Below, in pieces: positions 9,497 through 17,694 of a DNA stretch of 62,326 nt. The number at the start of each line of letters is the position of its first letter. Positions within the stretch are counted from its first letter, which is position 1. Source of the DNA: Alistipes sp. (GTDB taxonomy: Bacteria; Bacteroidota; Bacteroidia; Bacteroidales; Rikenellaceae); the NCBI GenBank assembly GCA_020026435.1, contig JAHHQK010000008.1, forward strand, positions 1 to 62,326, in the 5' to 3' direction. The translations under genes were made by a program, and so were the position numbers. The notes below the pieces were generated by a model that saw nothing but the letters and a program-made list of their open reading frames with translations, was not told where the DNA came from and ran no database searches.

Positions 9497-10075
9497 ATGA
9501 AAAGAATCCTTTTGATGGCAGCAAGTCTGCTGTGTGTATTTTCTCTCTCAAGCTGCTCGTCGAGCAAGAAGGTCATGAAGGCCCCTCTCTCCGAGGGGGA
9601 GACAGAGATCGCCCTTCCGCTCAGCGAGCCACAATACAACACCGACGCCAAATTCTGGCGCGCCACGCAAGTGGGCACCAGCCGCGACATATCGCTGGCC
9701 AAGAAAATCGCCATGCAAAACACGCGTCAGGAGCTTGCCGCTCTGGTGCAGAACGAGGTGAAATCGGTCATTGAGAACTACGGTCAGAATGCAGCCGTGC
9801 ACGAACAGAACGACAACGAAGCCCTCTACAAGGAGCTGACCCGCACGGTCATCGACCAGCAGTTGAACGGCGTGGAGATTGCCGGAATCAAGGTGTTCCG
9901 TCTGGCCAACGGCGACTATCGCTGCCACACCTGTCTCCAGATGTCGAAGGAGAAGCTCGAAGAGAAGATTTCCGAAGTCCTCGCGCAAGACAAGCGTCTG
10001 CTTCTGGAATTTGACAAGGAGCAGTTCAAGAAGGTCTTTGACGAGGAGATGAGCAAATGTGCCAATAAGAAATAA
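9497..10075 (+). CDS. LPP20-family-like lipoprotein
   Basis: This 192-residue protein has a lipoprotein signal: a hydrophobic stretch followed by the lipobox LSSC, with the cysteine at about residue 20. The mature protein has the LPP20 pattern, with a WRATQVGTSRDISLAKKIA segment, a helix with alternating Gln/Glu, and then VEIAGIKVFRLANGDYRCHTCLQM. It is probably anchored in the outer membrane facing the periplasm. It follows the larger LPP20-like gene by 29 bases and is followed by a hairpin at 10093-10139. The role is unknown; partnership with the neighbouring exported proteins is inferred from the operon. Confidence 0.75.
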   Translation: MKRILLMAASLLCVFSLSSCSSSKKVMKAPLSEGETEIALPLSEPQYNTDAKFWRATQVGTSRDISLAKKIAMQNTRQELAALVQNEVKSVIENYGQNAAVHEQNDNEALYKELTRTVIDQQLNGVEIAGIKVFRLANGDYRCHTCLQMSKEKLEEKISEVLAQDKRLLLEFDKEQFKKVFDEEMSKCANKK

Positions 10076-10092
10076 ATTTTCGACACCAACAC

Positions 10093-10139
10093 GGAGTGGC
10101 ATCGCCTCCCCCAGAAAAACATGGGGTGCGTGCCGCTCC
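10093..10139 (+). terminator. Imperfect hairpin before the transglutaminase gene
   Basis: GGAGTGGCATCGC pairs with GCGTGCCGCTCC, apart from one mismatch and a bulge, and is followed by TCTTTATTTT. It may reduce read-through from the lipoprotein gene into the next gene. Confidence 0.5.
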
Positions 10140-10158
10140 TCTTTATTTTCGGAAGACC

Positions 10159-11631
10159 ATGAAAAACCACATCATTCTGCTGCTCCTGCTACTGGTGGCT
10201 GCCCCCTCTCCGGCGCAGGACTACGGCCAGTGGCGCAAGAAATATGACCAATTCAAGGAGCAGCGCCAAAAGGAGTATCAGGACTTCAAAGCCAAGGCCA
10301 ATGCCGACTTTGCCGCCTATCTCAAACAGCAGTGGAAGCATTACGACCGCAAGAGTGCCGATGCAGCTCCCCTGCCGGTAATTCCGCCCGAGCCGCAGAC
10401 CCTGCCCCCGCAGCAACCCTCACCCCGACCGCTGCCCGAGCCGACCACCACACCCGATGAGATCCGCGAGATTGCCGACCAAAGCACCCCGCCCGCCACT
10501 CGTCCCGTGACACCGGTCTACAAGGGGCGCACCCTCGCGCTCGAATTCTTTGGCGATTCCCTCACCATCCCCTGGTCGGAGGAGATGACACCCCGTCTGA
10601 CATCGAGCGACGAGAAGGGATTCAGTGCCGTCTGGGGCGTATGGAGCAGCCACAGCGACGATTGTGTACGCTACCTCTCCGCCTATGCCGATGCCCACCA
10701 CCTCAACGGATGGGGTTACTATCAACTGATCAAGAAGTTAAGCGAACAGGCCTACACCGACCGTCAGAACAACGAGCGCATCGCCCTGCAGGCCTTCCTG
10801 CTCTCGCAGCTCAAATTCAAGGCACAGGTGGCTGCCAACGAGGAGCGTTTGGTGTTGCTGCTGCCCTTCAAGGAGCAGGTCTATGCCGTGCCCTATCTGG
10901 TGCTGGACAACAGCAAGTTCTACATTTACAGCTACGGCCACAACCTCGGCTCATCCTACCGCACCTACGACAACAATTTCTCCTACGCCGACCGTCAGCT
11001 GAGTCTGGCCATGGACGGAGGTATGGATGTCGGGCTCCGTCAGCGCATGGAGGTGAAGCGTTGGAGTGCCATTTTGGGGGAGCCGTTCGTGGCAGAGCTG
11101 CCGATAGGCAACATCGCTCTCCAGCTGAACTATCCCGTTATCGACGGCAAGGTCTACTATCGTCAGACCGTATCACCGCAACTCGCGACACAGGTACTCT
11201 CGACCCTCAGACGCAAAATCAGCGGCATGAACGAGACCCAACAGGTGGGCTATCTGCTCAACCTGGTTCAGAACGGATTCAAATACGCCACCGACGACGA
11301 GATGTTCGGCCGTCAGAAGCAACTCTTCATCGAAGAGTCGTTCTTCTACGAACAGAACAACTGCAAGGACCGTGTGGGCGTCTTTTCGTGGTTGGTGCGC
11401 GAACTCACGGGACTCGATGTCGTGTCGGTCAGCTTTGCCGCCACCTCAAGGAGCAAGGGCGTGGCACACATCACGTGTGCCGTGAATTTCAGGGGAGATG
11501 TCCCGGGCGATGCCTTCAACTTTCGGGGCAAACGCTACGTGATGTGCGACCCGACCTACATCAATGCCGGAATCGGCAAGACGATGCCCTGCTACGCCGG
11601 CGATGCGGGTGAAATCAGAGCGTTGGATTAA
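10159..11631 (+). CDS. Exported transglutaminase-like cysteine protein
   Basis: I start at the ATG at 10159, because a signal peptide (MKNHIILLLLLLVAAPSPAQ) follows at once. The upstream in-frame ATG at 10096 lies inside a hairpin. The mature N terminus is Lys/Gln-rich and helical, followed by a proline-rich linker (about residues 75-115). Near the C terminus are the three parts of a transglutaminase-like Cys-His-Asp triad: Cys in NNCKDRVGVFSWLVREL (about 397), His in GVAHITCAV (about 435) and Asp in CDPTY (about 462). Bacterial proteins of this fold are often peptidases or amidases acting in the envelope. A terminator follows. It ends the ten-gene cluster. Confidence 0.75.
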   Translation: MKNHIILLLLLLVAAPSPAQDYGQWRKKYDQFKEQRQKEYQDFKAKANADFAAYLKQQWKHYDRKSADAAPLPVIPPEPQTLPPQQPSPRPLPEPTTTPDEIREIADQSTPPATRPVTPVYKGRTLALEFFGDSLTIPWSEEMTPRLTSSDEKGFSAVWGVWSSHSDDCVRYLSAYADAHHLNGWGYYQLIKKLSEQAYTDRQNNERIALQAFLLSQLKFKAQVAANEERLVLLLPFKEQVYAVPYLVLDNSKFYIYSYGHNLGSSYRTYDNNFSYADRQLSLAMDGGMDVGLRQRMEVKRWSAILGEPFVAELPIGNIALQLNYPVIDGKVYYRQTVSPQLATQVLSTLRRKISGMNETQQVGYLLNLVQNGFKYATDDEMFGRQKQLFIEESFFYEQNNCKDRVGVFSWLVRELTGLDVVSVSFAATSRSKGVAHITCAVNFRGDVPGDAFNFRGKRYVMCDPTYINAGIGKTMPCYAGDAGEIRALD

Positions 11632-11639
11632 TTGCACGG

Positions 11640-11670
11640 CCCTCAAAAAGGGAAAGCCCCTTTTTGAGGG
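11640..11670. terminator. Bidirectional terminator between convergent genes
   Basis: A perfect 13-bp inverted repeat (11640-11652 with 11658-11670) has a 5-base loop. Its A5/T5 tracts make it usable from both strands. It separates the transglutaminase-like gene from the convergent nitroreductase gene. Confidence 0.8.
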
Positions 11671-11694
11671 AGGGAGGAGGAGGGAGAGGGAGGG

Positions 11695-12336
11695 TTACCC
11701 GATAATCAGATCCTCGACACGGACTTTGGGGACATGGTGGATGCCGTCCTTGCGGAAATAACGGTGGTCGTCGTTTTCGGAAATCTCCACCAATTCGATT
11801 TTCTCAATGCCCTTGCCGAAGGCCAAGATCAGCAGCGGGTCGAGCTCCAGATGGAATTTCTGCCGGATCCGCTCTTTGTCAAACGCACCGATACAGATGC
11901 CGTTCAGCCCGATTTCGGCCGCCTGAAGCAGCATGCTCTGGGCCGAGATCCCCAAATCGATGGAGACATAACGATCTTCCGGGACCGTTGAGCAGACGAT
12001 GATGAACGCATTCGGTTCGGTTCCCGGGAGCGGCAAATGGAGCTCGGGCAAAGCTCCCCCGAGGCGGATTTCAGCCAAGACCGCGGGTGCTTCGTCCGCC
12101 AGGACGGGCCGGAAGCGCAGGACCTGCTGATTCCGCGCCGAGGGAATGCGGGTGTTAACTCCGATAATGCGGCGAAGCTGGTCGTCGCGCACGATGAAGC
12201 GGGGATCGTAACCGCGATGGCTGCGGTTTTTCAGCAACAGGCGGCTCAATGTCACCAGCGGCCTGCGACTGGCCTGGCCGGATGCCGAACGGGCCAGATA
12301 CTCTTCCATTTTTCGGCCTAAATAATCGTCTGCCAT
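11695..12336 (-). CDS. Nitroreductase family protein
   Basis: This 213-residue protein is of typical nitroreductase length. It has the SRLLLKNRSHRGYDP N-terminal segment in which the conserved arginine-containing FMN phosphate contact lies (about residues 30-45). The family-like TRIPSARNQQVLRF segment follows (about 60-75), and then SIDLGISAQSMLLQAAEIGLNGICIGAF near residues 125-150, a typical helix and FMN-contact region. Such enzymes use NAD(P)H and FMN to reduce nitro compounds, quinones or flavins in the cytoplasm. The substrate cannot be told from sequence. The gene is monocistronic and convergent with the envelope cluster. Confidence 0.85.
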   Translation of the reverse strand: MADDYLGRKMEEYLARSASGQASRRPLVTLSRLLLKNRSHRGYDPRFIVRDDQLRRIIGVNTRIPSARNQQVLRFRPVLADEAPAVLAEIRLGGALPELHLPLPGTEPNAFIIVCSTVPEDRYVSIDLGISAQSMLLQAAEIGLNGICIGAFDKERIRQKFHLELDPLLILAFGKGIEKIELVEISENDDHRYFRKDGIHHVPKVRVEDLIIG

Positions 12337-12433
12337 TTTTCATAAGGATCTATAAACAGGGACAAAGATACGCAATCCGCCGGCATTCCCCCAATCCTGA
12401 AAGAGATTTTCAACCGGCAAGACGGTCCGGCGC

Positions 12434-12481
12434 CCCGACCGGAAGCCCGACCGGAAGCCCGACCGGAAGCCCGGCCGGAAG
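12434..12481. repeat. 12-bp tandem repeat, four copies
   Basis: The unit CCCGACCGGAAG is repeated at 12434, 12446 and 12458, with a one-base variant at 12470. It lies in the interval between the nitroreductase and dinB starts. The 12-bp length would keep a reading frame, but no credible gene crosses it. Confidence 0.85.
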
Positions 12482-12550
12482 CCCGGCCGCCTTTCGAATC
12501 GGCCCGGACCGAAAGTCCGGCCGCGGCCGGCAAAAAGAAATAATTTGCAT

Positions 12551-12558
12551 TATCTTTG
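12551..12558 (+). promoter_or_regulatory. dinB -7 promoter box
   Basis: TATCTTTG fits TAnnTTTG, 22 bases before the ATG at 12580. The in-frame TTG at 12556 falls inside this box, which argues against it as the start. No clear -33 box is visible. Confidence 0.5.
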
Positions 12559-12579
12559 CACCCGTCCGACGAACGCCCG

Positions 12580-13650
12580 ATGTCCCAACGCAAGATTATC
12601 CATATCGACATGGATGCCTTTTACGCATCCGTAGAGCAGCGCGACCACCCCGAATACCGGGGCCGTCCGATCGCCGTCGGATACGACGGACCGCGCGGAG
12701 TCGTCGCCACGGCAAGCTACGAAGCCCGCCCCTATGGGGTTCATTCGGCGCTCTCGTCCGTGTTGGCGAAGCGGCTGTGTCCGGGGCTGATCTTCGTCCC
12801 GGCGCGGTTCGAGGTCTACAAGTCCGTCTCCCGACAGATCCGCGCCATCTTCGGCGAATACACCGAACTCGTGGAGCCCCTCTCGCTCGACGAAGCGTTT
12901 CTCGACGTGAGCCACGTCCGTTCGGCAACGCTGATCGCCCGCGAAATCAAGGCCCGCATCCTCGCCGAAACCGGACTGACGGCCTCGGCCGGAATCTCGG
13001 TCAACAAGATGCTGGCAAAGATCGCCTCCGACTATCGGAAGCCCGACGGGCTGTTCACGATCCCGCCGGAGCGGATCGAAGAGTTCGTGGCCGGGCTGCC
13101 CGTCGAACGCTTTTTCGGCATCGGCGAAGTAACGGCCAAAAAGATGCACCGCCTCGGCATCCGCACGGGAGCCGACCTGCGGCTCTGGAACGAAACGGCG
13201 CTCGTGCAGCAGTTCGGGAAGGCCGGGCACAGCTATTACGGCTATGCCCGGGGCATCGACGAGCGGGAGGTCACACCGAACCGGATCCGCAAGTCGCTCG
13301 GCGCGGAGACGACCTTTGCCGAAGACACGGACGACCGGGAACAGCTGCGGCTCGAGCTGTCGGCCGTGCGCGAAGAAGTCTGGAACCGGGTGATGCATCA
13401 TGAATTTCGGGGCAAGACCGTGGTCCTGAAGCTCAAGTTCGAGAACTTCCGGCAGATAACCCGCTCGAAAACCCTATTCACGCCCGTCGATTCGGCCGAG
13501 ACCCTCCGCCGCGTGTCGGAAGAGTTGCTGGCCGCGACGGATTTCCACGGGCACAGGATCCGGCTGATCGGACTCACGGTCGGCAACTCGCCGGAGGCCT
13601 GCCCGGAGTGCGTGCAGCTGCGGTTCGATTTCGAAAACCCGGAGCCGTAA
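12580..13650 (+). CDS. dinB: DNA polymerase IV (Y-family)
   Basis: This 356-residue translesion polymerase has the family motifs in order. IHIDMDAFYASVEQRD (about residues 6-21) supplies the first catalytic aspartates, and ATASYEARPYGV is the nucleotide-binding palm/finger segment. SLDEAFLDV (about 105-113) carries the second Asp-Glu pair. A helix-hairpin-helix (FFGIGEVTAKKMHRLGI, about 180-196) is followed by the little-finger domain. The C-terminal QLRFDF is a plausible beta-clamp binding motif. The ATG at 12580 is chosen because the only upstream alternative, a TTG, lies in the promoter. The enzyme copies damaged templates and is often damage-induced; I see no clear SOS box. Confidence 0.95.
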   Translation: MSQRKIIHIDMDAFYASVEQRDHPEYRGRPIAVGYDGPRGVVATASYEARPYGVHSALSSVLAKRLCPGLIFVPARFEVYKSVSRQIRAIFGEYTELVEPLSLDEAFLDVSHVRSATLIAREIKARILAETGLTASAGISVNKMLAKIASDYRKPDGLFTIPPERIEEFVAGLPVERFFGIGEVTAKKMHRLGIRTGADLRLWNETALVQQFGKAGHSYYGYARGIDEREVTPNRIRKSLGAETTFAEDTDDREQLRLELSAVREEVWNRVMHHEFRGKTVVLKLKFENFRQITRSKTLFTPVDSAETLRRVSEELLAATDFHGHRIRLIGLTVGNSPEACPECVQLRFDFENPEP

Positions 13651-13712
13651 GACCTCCAGCCATCACCGGAAACGGTATGGCTTTTGCAAGGTTTCCCGCC
13701 AAAAAGGAAGCC

Positions 13713-13931
13713 ATGAAACAGACCGACAAAACAGGGGCGGGAAAGACCGCCGTCCGGCATTCGGAACCGATGCCGAAAACCACCGTAACGCAAGTCACCC
13801 CCGACGACATCCTCAACGACGGAGGCCCGATCCCGCAAGCGGCCGAGGACGGAACGCTCTCCAAACGGCAGCTGGAGCAGGATGTGGTGATGACCAACCC
13901 GTCGGTCGACAGCATGGGGAGCCGGGGGTAG
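13713..13931 (+). CDS. Small hypothetical protein
   Basis: This 72-residue reading frame follows dinB by 62 bases and has a good AAGGAAG ribosome site before its ATG. The protein is polar and acidic (VTPDDILNDGGPIPQAAEDGT) and ends in a Ser/Gly-rich tail. It has no signal peptide or membrane segment. The composition and ribosome site make it a plausible gene, but I recognise no family. It could be co-transcribed with dinB. Confidence 0.5.
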   Translation: MKQTDKTGAGKTAVRHSEPMPKTTVTQVTPDDILNDGGPIPQAAEDGTLSKRQLEQDVVMTNPSVDSMGSRG

Positions 13932-13986
13932 TCCGACAACGCCCCGCAGCATCCGTCCAAGGCTCCCGATGCAGCCGACACAAAGA

Positions 13987-14016
13987 CGCCCGGGCACTCG
14001 CAGGAGCGTCCGGGCG
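13987..14016. terminator. Hairpin between convergent genes
   Basis: CGCCCGG at 13987-13993 pairs with CCGGGCG at 14010-14016. It lies between the dinB unit and the convergent lipoprotein gene and has no T-tract. Confidence 0.45.
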
Positions 14017-14038
14017 CATGGTACAATCGGCAAGGGTG

Positions 14039-15223
14039 CTATTCAACCGGCCGGAAGGGAGCATCCGCATCGCCGGTCCACCGATAGAGCCGAACGGTGC
14101 TGCTCTGCTGTTCGGTCTGCTTCGAACGGGCATTCTGCGAAATGTAGAAATAGCCGCCGCCGAGCGGACACAGTCCCGTGGCTCCCCATTTGAAATCCCA
14201 GCCGCAGATGCCGCCGTCCGATTTCCCGGCGGAGACCAGCGAGAGCACCTCGCCCTCAACAGGCCGATCGAAACCCTCCAACAGCTCCCTGCGGGCAGGC
14301 TTGCCGCCATCGATCACAAAGAGCGACCAGTTCGGGAATTGCGACTTGCGGCCCTTGTAGACCGCGGCATAGCAGTTGCCCGACGCAGGGTCATAGGCCA
14401 GGTTCTGGATCCCCCACGTGGTATTGCCCGTGCGGACGAAATACTTGTGGTCGGGCGCCTCCGGGCCGCTCTTATGCAGACTCCCCTGGGCGAGCGGCCG
14501 TTCGAAACGCCTCCAGTCCTTCGTGTCGTAGGCGAGCAGCACCTGGTAATCGTTGTCCGTGCGCAGGGTGTCGCCGTAAATGCCATAGGCCACATAGAGA
14601 TAATCGCCTCCTTCCTGCGCTCCGAACCGGGGCGCAAAGGTCACGCCGTCGATGCCCGAACAGCCGAACCGATGCCTGACTGTCCGTCCGCCGTTCTCCA
14701 CCGTTGCGAAATAGTCGTCGACGGCCTCCTTGATATGGACCGTGGTCATCACACGATCCTTCTCGGCATCCATGTCCGGACGCGTGATGCGGTCCACATC
14801 GAAAATGGCGACGTAAAATCCCGTCCGATCCGCACCCGCTTCGGGCGTCTCCGCCCCCGCGTCGAGCACCTTGCGGATGCCCTTGCCAATCGCATCGTCC
14901 TTGTATTCCAGCGAACCGTACACGCGACCGTCGGCAGGATTCATCGTCAGACAGCCCAGATGGCCCGTCAGACCGTCCACGCTGCCTATCAGGTTGCCTG
15001 CGAAGTCCATCTTCAGCAACTTGGTCGTGAAGGAGAAATAGATGTAGCGGCGCTCGAGATCGACGGCAATGCCCTGCACGTGGAACGGGCCCTGTTCGCC
15101 CGAGCGGATTTCGCGCGGCAGGCTACTCGGATCGGGGGCGTCTTTCGCCCGACGGGCGCCCGACGGGCAGGCCGTCAGCAGCAGCGGAACGACCAGCAGA
15201 GGGAGCAGACGTTTGAAGTTCAT
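14039..15223 (-). CDS. Propeller-like lipoprotein
   Basis: I start this 394-residue protein at 15223, where a lipoprotein signal peptide begins (hydrophobic core, lipobox LTAC, cysteine near residue 18). The longer frame would extend through non-coding promoter DNA. The mature protein has repeated strands of the form VQGIAVDLERRYIYFSFTTKLLKMDFAGNLIGSV and GIDGVTFAPRF, typical of beta-propeller or quinoprotein-like folds that read out ligand or substrate. Cysteines at CSGIDG, NCYAAV and GICGWD could pair. It is probably surface- or periplasm-facing. No catalytic motif is assigned. A -7 box lies 47 bases upstream. Confidence 0.75.
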   Translation of the reverse strand: MNFKRLLPLLVVPLLLTACPSGARRAKDAPDPSSLPREIRSGEQGPFHVQGIAVDLERRYIYFSFTTKLLKMDFAGNLIGSVDGLTGHLGCLTMNPADGRVYGSLEYKDDAIGKGIRKVLDAGAETPEAGADRTGFYVAIFDVDRITRPDMDAEKDRVMTTVHIKEAVDDYFATVENGGRTVRHRFGCSGIDGVTFAPRFGAQEGGDYLYVAYGIYGDTLRTDNDYQVLLAYDTKDWRRFERPLAQGSLHKSGPEAPDHKYFVRTGNTTWGIQNLAYDPASGNCYAAVYKGRKSQFPNWSLFVIDGGKPARRELLEGFDRPVEGEVLSLVSAGKSDGGICGWDFKWGATGLCPLGGGYFYISQNARSKQTEQQSSTVRLYRWTGDADAPFRPVE

Positions 15224-15269
15224 CGGATGCTTTTTTACGTTTGGATCGATTAAATTTTCTTTTTTGCAA

Positions 15270-15277
15270 CAAATATA
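15270..15277 (-). promoter_or_regulatory. -7 promoter box of the lipoprotein gene
   Basis: On the minus strand this reads TATATTTG (TAnnTTTG), in an AT-rich leader 47 bases upstream of the start at 15223. A -33 box is not clear. Confidence 0.5.
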
Positions 15278-15469
15278 GCAAAATACATCTAAAAACGCAA
15301 TAAAAAGAAACAACACTCCCCTTCTGGGCGAAAAAAAGGGGGCAGGATGTGCAAAAGCGAGTGCGGCAGGAGGGGTTCCGTCGTGCGCAAACCCGCCCCC
15401 GAAAACAACGGATCGGGACCAGGGAGCCGAAAGCGGCAGCGGTCGCGGGCCTTTTTCCCGCAATTCGGA

Positions 15470-15500
15470 TTTGCTCCCGTTCGAATTTTTACTACCTTTG
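15470..15500 (+). promoter_or_regulatory. Bacteroidota promoter of the ROK kinase/manA unit
   Basis: TTTG at 15470-15473, a 19-base spacer and TACCTTTG at 15493-15500 match the Bacteroidota sigma factor consensus exactly. The start codon lies 39 bases downstream. Confidence 0.8.
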
Positions 15501-15539
15501 CCTGCAGTTACACCGACAATTCAAACAAAACTACGCAAT

Positions 15540-16646
15540 ATGTACAGCCATGACAACCGGGTGGTCATCACCCTCGACGCCGGCGGCACGAACCTTGTTT
15601 TCGGCGCCATGCAGGCCAACAAATTCATCGTGGAGCCGATCACCCTCCCGTCGCATGCGGAGAACCTCGACAAATGCCTCGCAACGATCGTCGAAGGCTT
15701 CCAGGCCGTCATCGGCCGTCTGCCCGAAAAACCCGTAGCCATCAGCTTCGCATTCCCCGGCCCGGCCGACTATCCGAACGGCATCATCGGCGGCTATCTG
15801 CCCAACTTCCCCTCGTTCCGCGAAGGCGTGGCGCTGGGGCCGTTCCTCGAAGCGAAATTCGGCATCCCGGTATACATCAACAACGACGGCGACCTGTTTG
15901 CCTATGGCGAGGCGCTGGGAGGTGCTCTGCCCGAGGTCAACGCCCGGCTCGAAGCGCTGGGAAGCCCGAAGAAATACAAAAACCTCGTCGGCTACACCTT
16001 CGGCACGGGACTCGGCGTGGGCCTTGTGGTCGACAACCGGCTGAACCGCGGCGACAACTCGTGCGTCGAGACGTTCTGCCTGCGTCACAAGAAGATGCCC
16101 GAAATCATCGTCGAGGACGGAGCATCGATCCGCGCCGTGAAACGGGTCTACGGCGAACTGACCGGCAACCCGAACCACGGCCTCGAACCGAAGGAGATCT
16201 GCGAAATCGCCGACGGCACGCGCGAAGGCGACCGGGAGGCCGCGAAGAAGGCTTTTGCCGAAATGGGCGAGATCGCCGGCGACGCCATGGCTACGGCCGT
16301 GACGCTGGTGGACGGACTGATCGTCATCGGCGGCGGCATCACAGCAGCCCGCAAATACATCATGCCCGCCCTTTTGAACGAGCTGCGCGGCAAGATGCAC
16401 ACGATGGCCGGCGACGAACTGAACCGCGTGCAGATGAAGGTTTACGACCTGGACGACGAGACGGAGTTCCGCGAATTTGCCAAGGGCGCACAGCGGCCTC
16501 TGAAAGTCTACGGCACGGACCGCTACGTGGCCTACGATCCGCAGAAGCGCATCGGAGTCACGATTTCGAAACTCGGCGCAAGCCAGGCCATTTCGGTCGG
16601 CGCATACGCTTTCGCCCTGAGCCAGCTCGACGCACAGAACGCATAA
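15540..16646 (+). CDS. ROK-family sugar kinase (probable hexose kinase)
   Basis: This 368-residue protein starts at 15540, downstream of a perfect promoter. It has the ROK/ASKHA phosphate-binding loop LDAGGTNLVFG near the N terminus, and the catalytic aspartate segment INNDGDLFAYGEA (about residue 118). A second nucleotide-binding stretch is TFGTGLGVGLVV, and VDGLIVIGGGI lies near the C-terminal adenosine site. The usual ROK zinc motif CxCGxxGCxE is absent and replaced by an unrelated segment around FCLRHKKMPE. It precedes the mannose-6-phosphate isomerase gene by 13 bases. Context therefore favours mannose (or fructose) phosphorylation at C6, feeding the isomerase. Substrate is inferred. Confidence 0.85.
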   Translation: MYSHDNRVVITLDAGGTNLVFGAMQANKFIVEPITLPSHAENLDKCLATIVEGFQAVIGRLPEKPVAISFAFPGPADYPNGIIGGYLPNFPSFREGVALGPFLEAKFGIPVYINNDGDLFAYGEALGGALPEVNARLEALGSPKKYKNLVGYTFGTGLGVGLVVDNRLNRGDNSCVETFCLRHKKMPEIIVEDGASIRAVKRVYGELTGNPNHGLEPKEICEIADGTREGDREAAKKAFAEMGEIAGDAMATAVTLVDGLIVIGGGITAARKYIMPALLNELRGKMHTMAGDELNRVQMKVYDLDDETEFREFAKGAQRPLKVYGTDRYVAYDPQKRIGVTISKLGASQAISVGAYAFALSQLDAQNA

Positions 16647-16659
16647 AACACAATCGACC

Positions 16660-17625
16660 ATGTATAAATTTCAACCGATTCTGAAATCCCTGATCTGGGG
16701 CGGCGAGAAGATCGCCCCTTACAAGGGAATCGCCACCGAACAACACAACATCGGCGAAAGCTGGGAGTTGTCGGGCGTCAAGGACAACGAGTCCGTCGTC
16801 GCCGAAGGTCCCGAAGCCGGAACGACACTCCCCGAACTGATCTCCCGCCACGGCGCAGCGCTGCTGGGCAAGGCCAACCTCGAACGCTTCGGCGAGGAGT
16901 TCCCGCTGTTGATCAAGTTCATCGACGCCCGGCAGGACCTCTCGATCCAGGTGCACCCGAACGATGAACTGGCGTGGGAACGCCACAAATCCAAGGGCAA
17001 GACCGAAATGTGGTACGTAGTGTCGGCGGACAAGGATGCACACCTGCATTCGGGCTTCTCGAAGCAGGTGACACCGGCCGAATACGAGGCCAGCGTCGGA
17101 GACAACACCATTACGGACATCCTGGCCGACTACAAGGTCGCACCGGGCGACGTGTTCTTCCTGCCCGCGGGACGTGTGCACTCGATCGGTGCGGGGTCGT
17201 TCATCGCCGAGATCCAGCAGACCTCGAACATCACCTACCGCATCTACGATTTCAACCGCCGCGATGCCAACGGCAACACCCGCGAACTGCACACCGAGCA
17301 GGCCAAGGGAGCCATCGACTACACCGTGCTGCCCGACTACCGGACGCATTACGAGGCGGCACAGGACACGCGCGTAGAGCTGGTGTCGTGCCCCTATTTC
17401 ACCACGTCGCTCTACGATCTGACGCGCCCCGAGACGCTCGATCTCTCGACGCTCGACTCGTTCGTCGTGGCGATCTGCATCGAGGGCCGCGGCACGCTCA
17501 CCGACGACAGCGGAGCATCGGTTCCGGTGCATCAGGGCGAAACGGTCCTGATTCCGGCTTCGGTCCGTTCGCTCACCTTCACGCCCGACGGCGGCATGAA
17601 GCTGCTGACCAGCTGGATCGGCTGA
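16660..17625 (+). CDS. manA: Mannose-6-phosphate isomerase, class I
   Basis: This 321-residue cytoplasmic zinc enzyme interconverts mannose 6-phosphate and fructose 6-phosphate. The cupin metal site is visible in QVHPNDELAWERH (Gln and His ligands, about residues 98-110), KTEMWYVV (Glu ligand) and LPAGRVHSIGAG (final His). The conserved SNITYRIYDFNRRDANGNTRELH segment with the catalytic Arg follows. The length is that of the short bacterial class I type. It is co-transcribed with the ROK kinase, so the pair converts mannose to fructose 6-phosphate. It ends before a strong terminator at 17651. Confidence 0.93.
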   Translation: MYKFQPILKSLIWGGEKIAPYKGIATEQHNIGESWELSGVKDNESVVAEGPEAGTTLPELISRHGAALLGKANLERFGEEFPLLIKFIDARQDLSIQVHPNDELAWERHKSKGKTEMWYVVSADKDAHLHSGFSKQVTPAEYEASVGDNTITDILADYKVAPGDVFFLPAGRVHSIGAGSFIAEIQQTSNITYRIYDFNRRDANGNTRELHTEQAKGAIDYTVLPDYRTHYEAAQDTRVELVSCPYFTTSLYDLTRPETLDLSTLDSFVVAICIEGRGTLTDDSGASVPVHQGETVLIPASVRSLTFTPDGGMKLLTSWIG

Positions 17626-17650
17626 GACATCCTCATGTACACCAAACAAT

Positions 17651-17676
17651 GAAGGCGGCCCGAAAGGGCCGCCTTC
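17651..17676. terminator. Bidirectional terminator with GAAA loop
   Basis: A perfect 11-bp stem (GAAGGCGGCCC at 17651-17661 with 17666-17676) closes a GAAA tetraloop. It separates manA from the convergent polysaccharide locus. Confidence 0.75.
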
Positions 17677-17694
17677 ATCTGTATCAGAATTTCG

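Noticed and set aside
14018..15253. A 411-residue open frame on the plus strand
   Set aside because: It is the complement of the propeller-like lipoprotein, which has a lipobox and a promoter; the plus-strand product has no recognisable domain.
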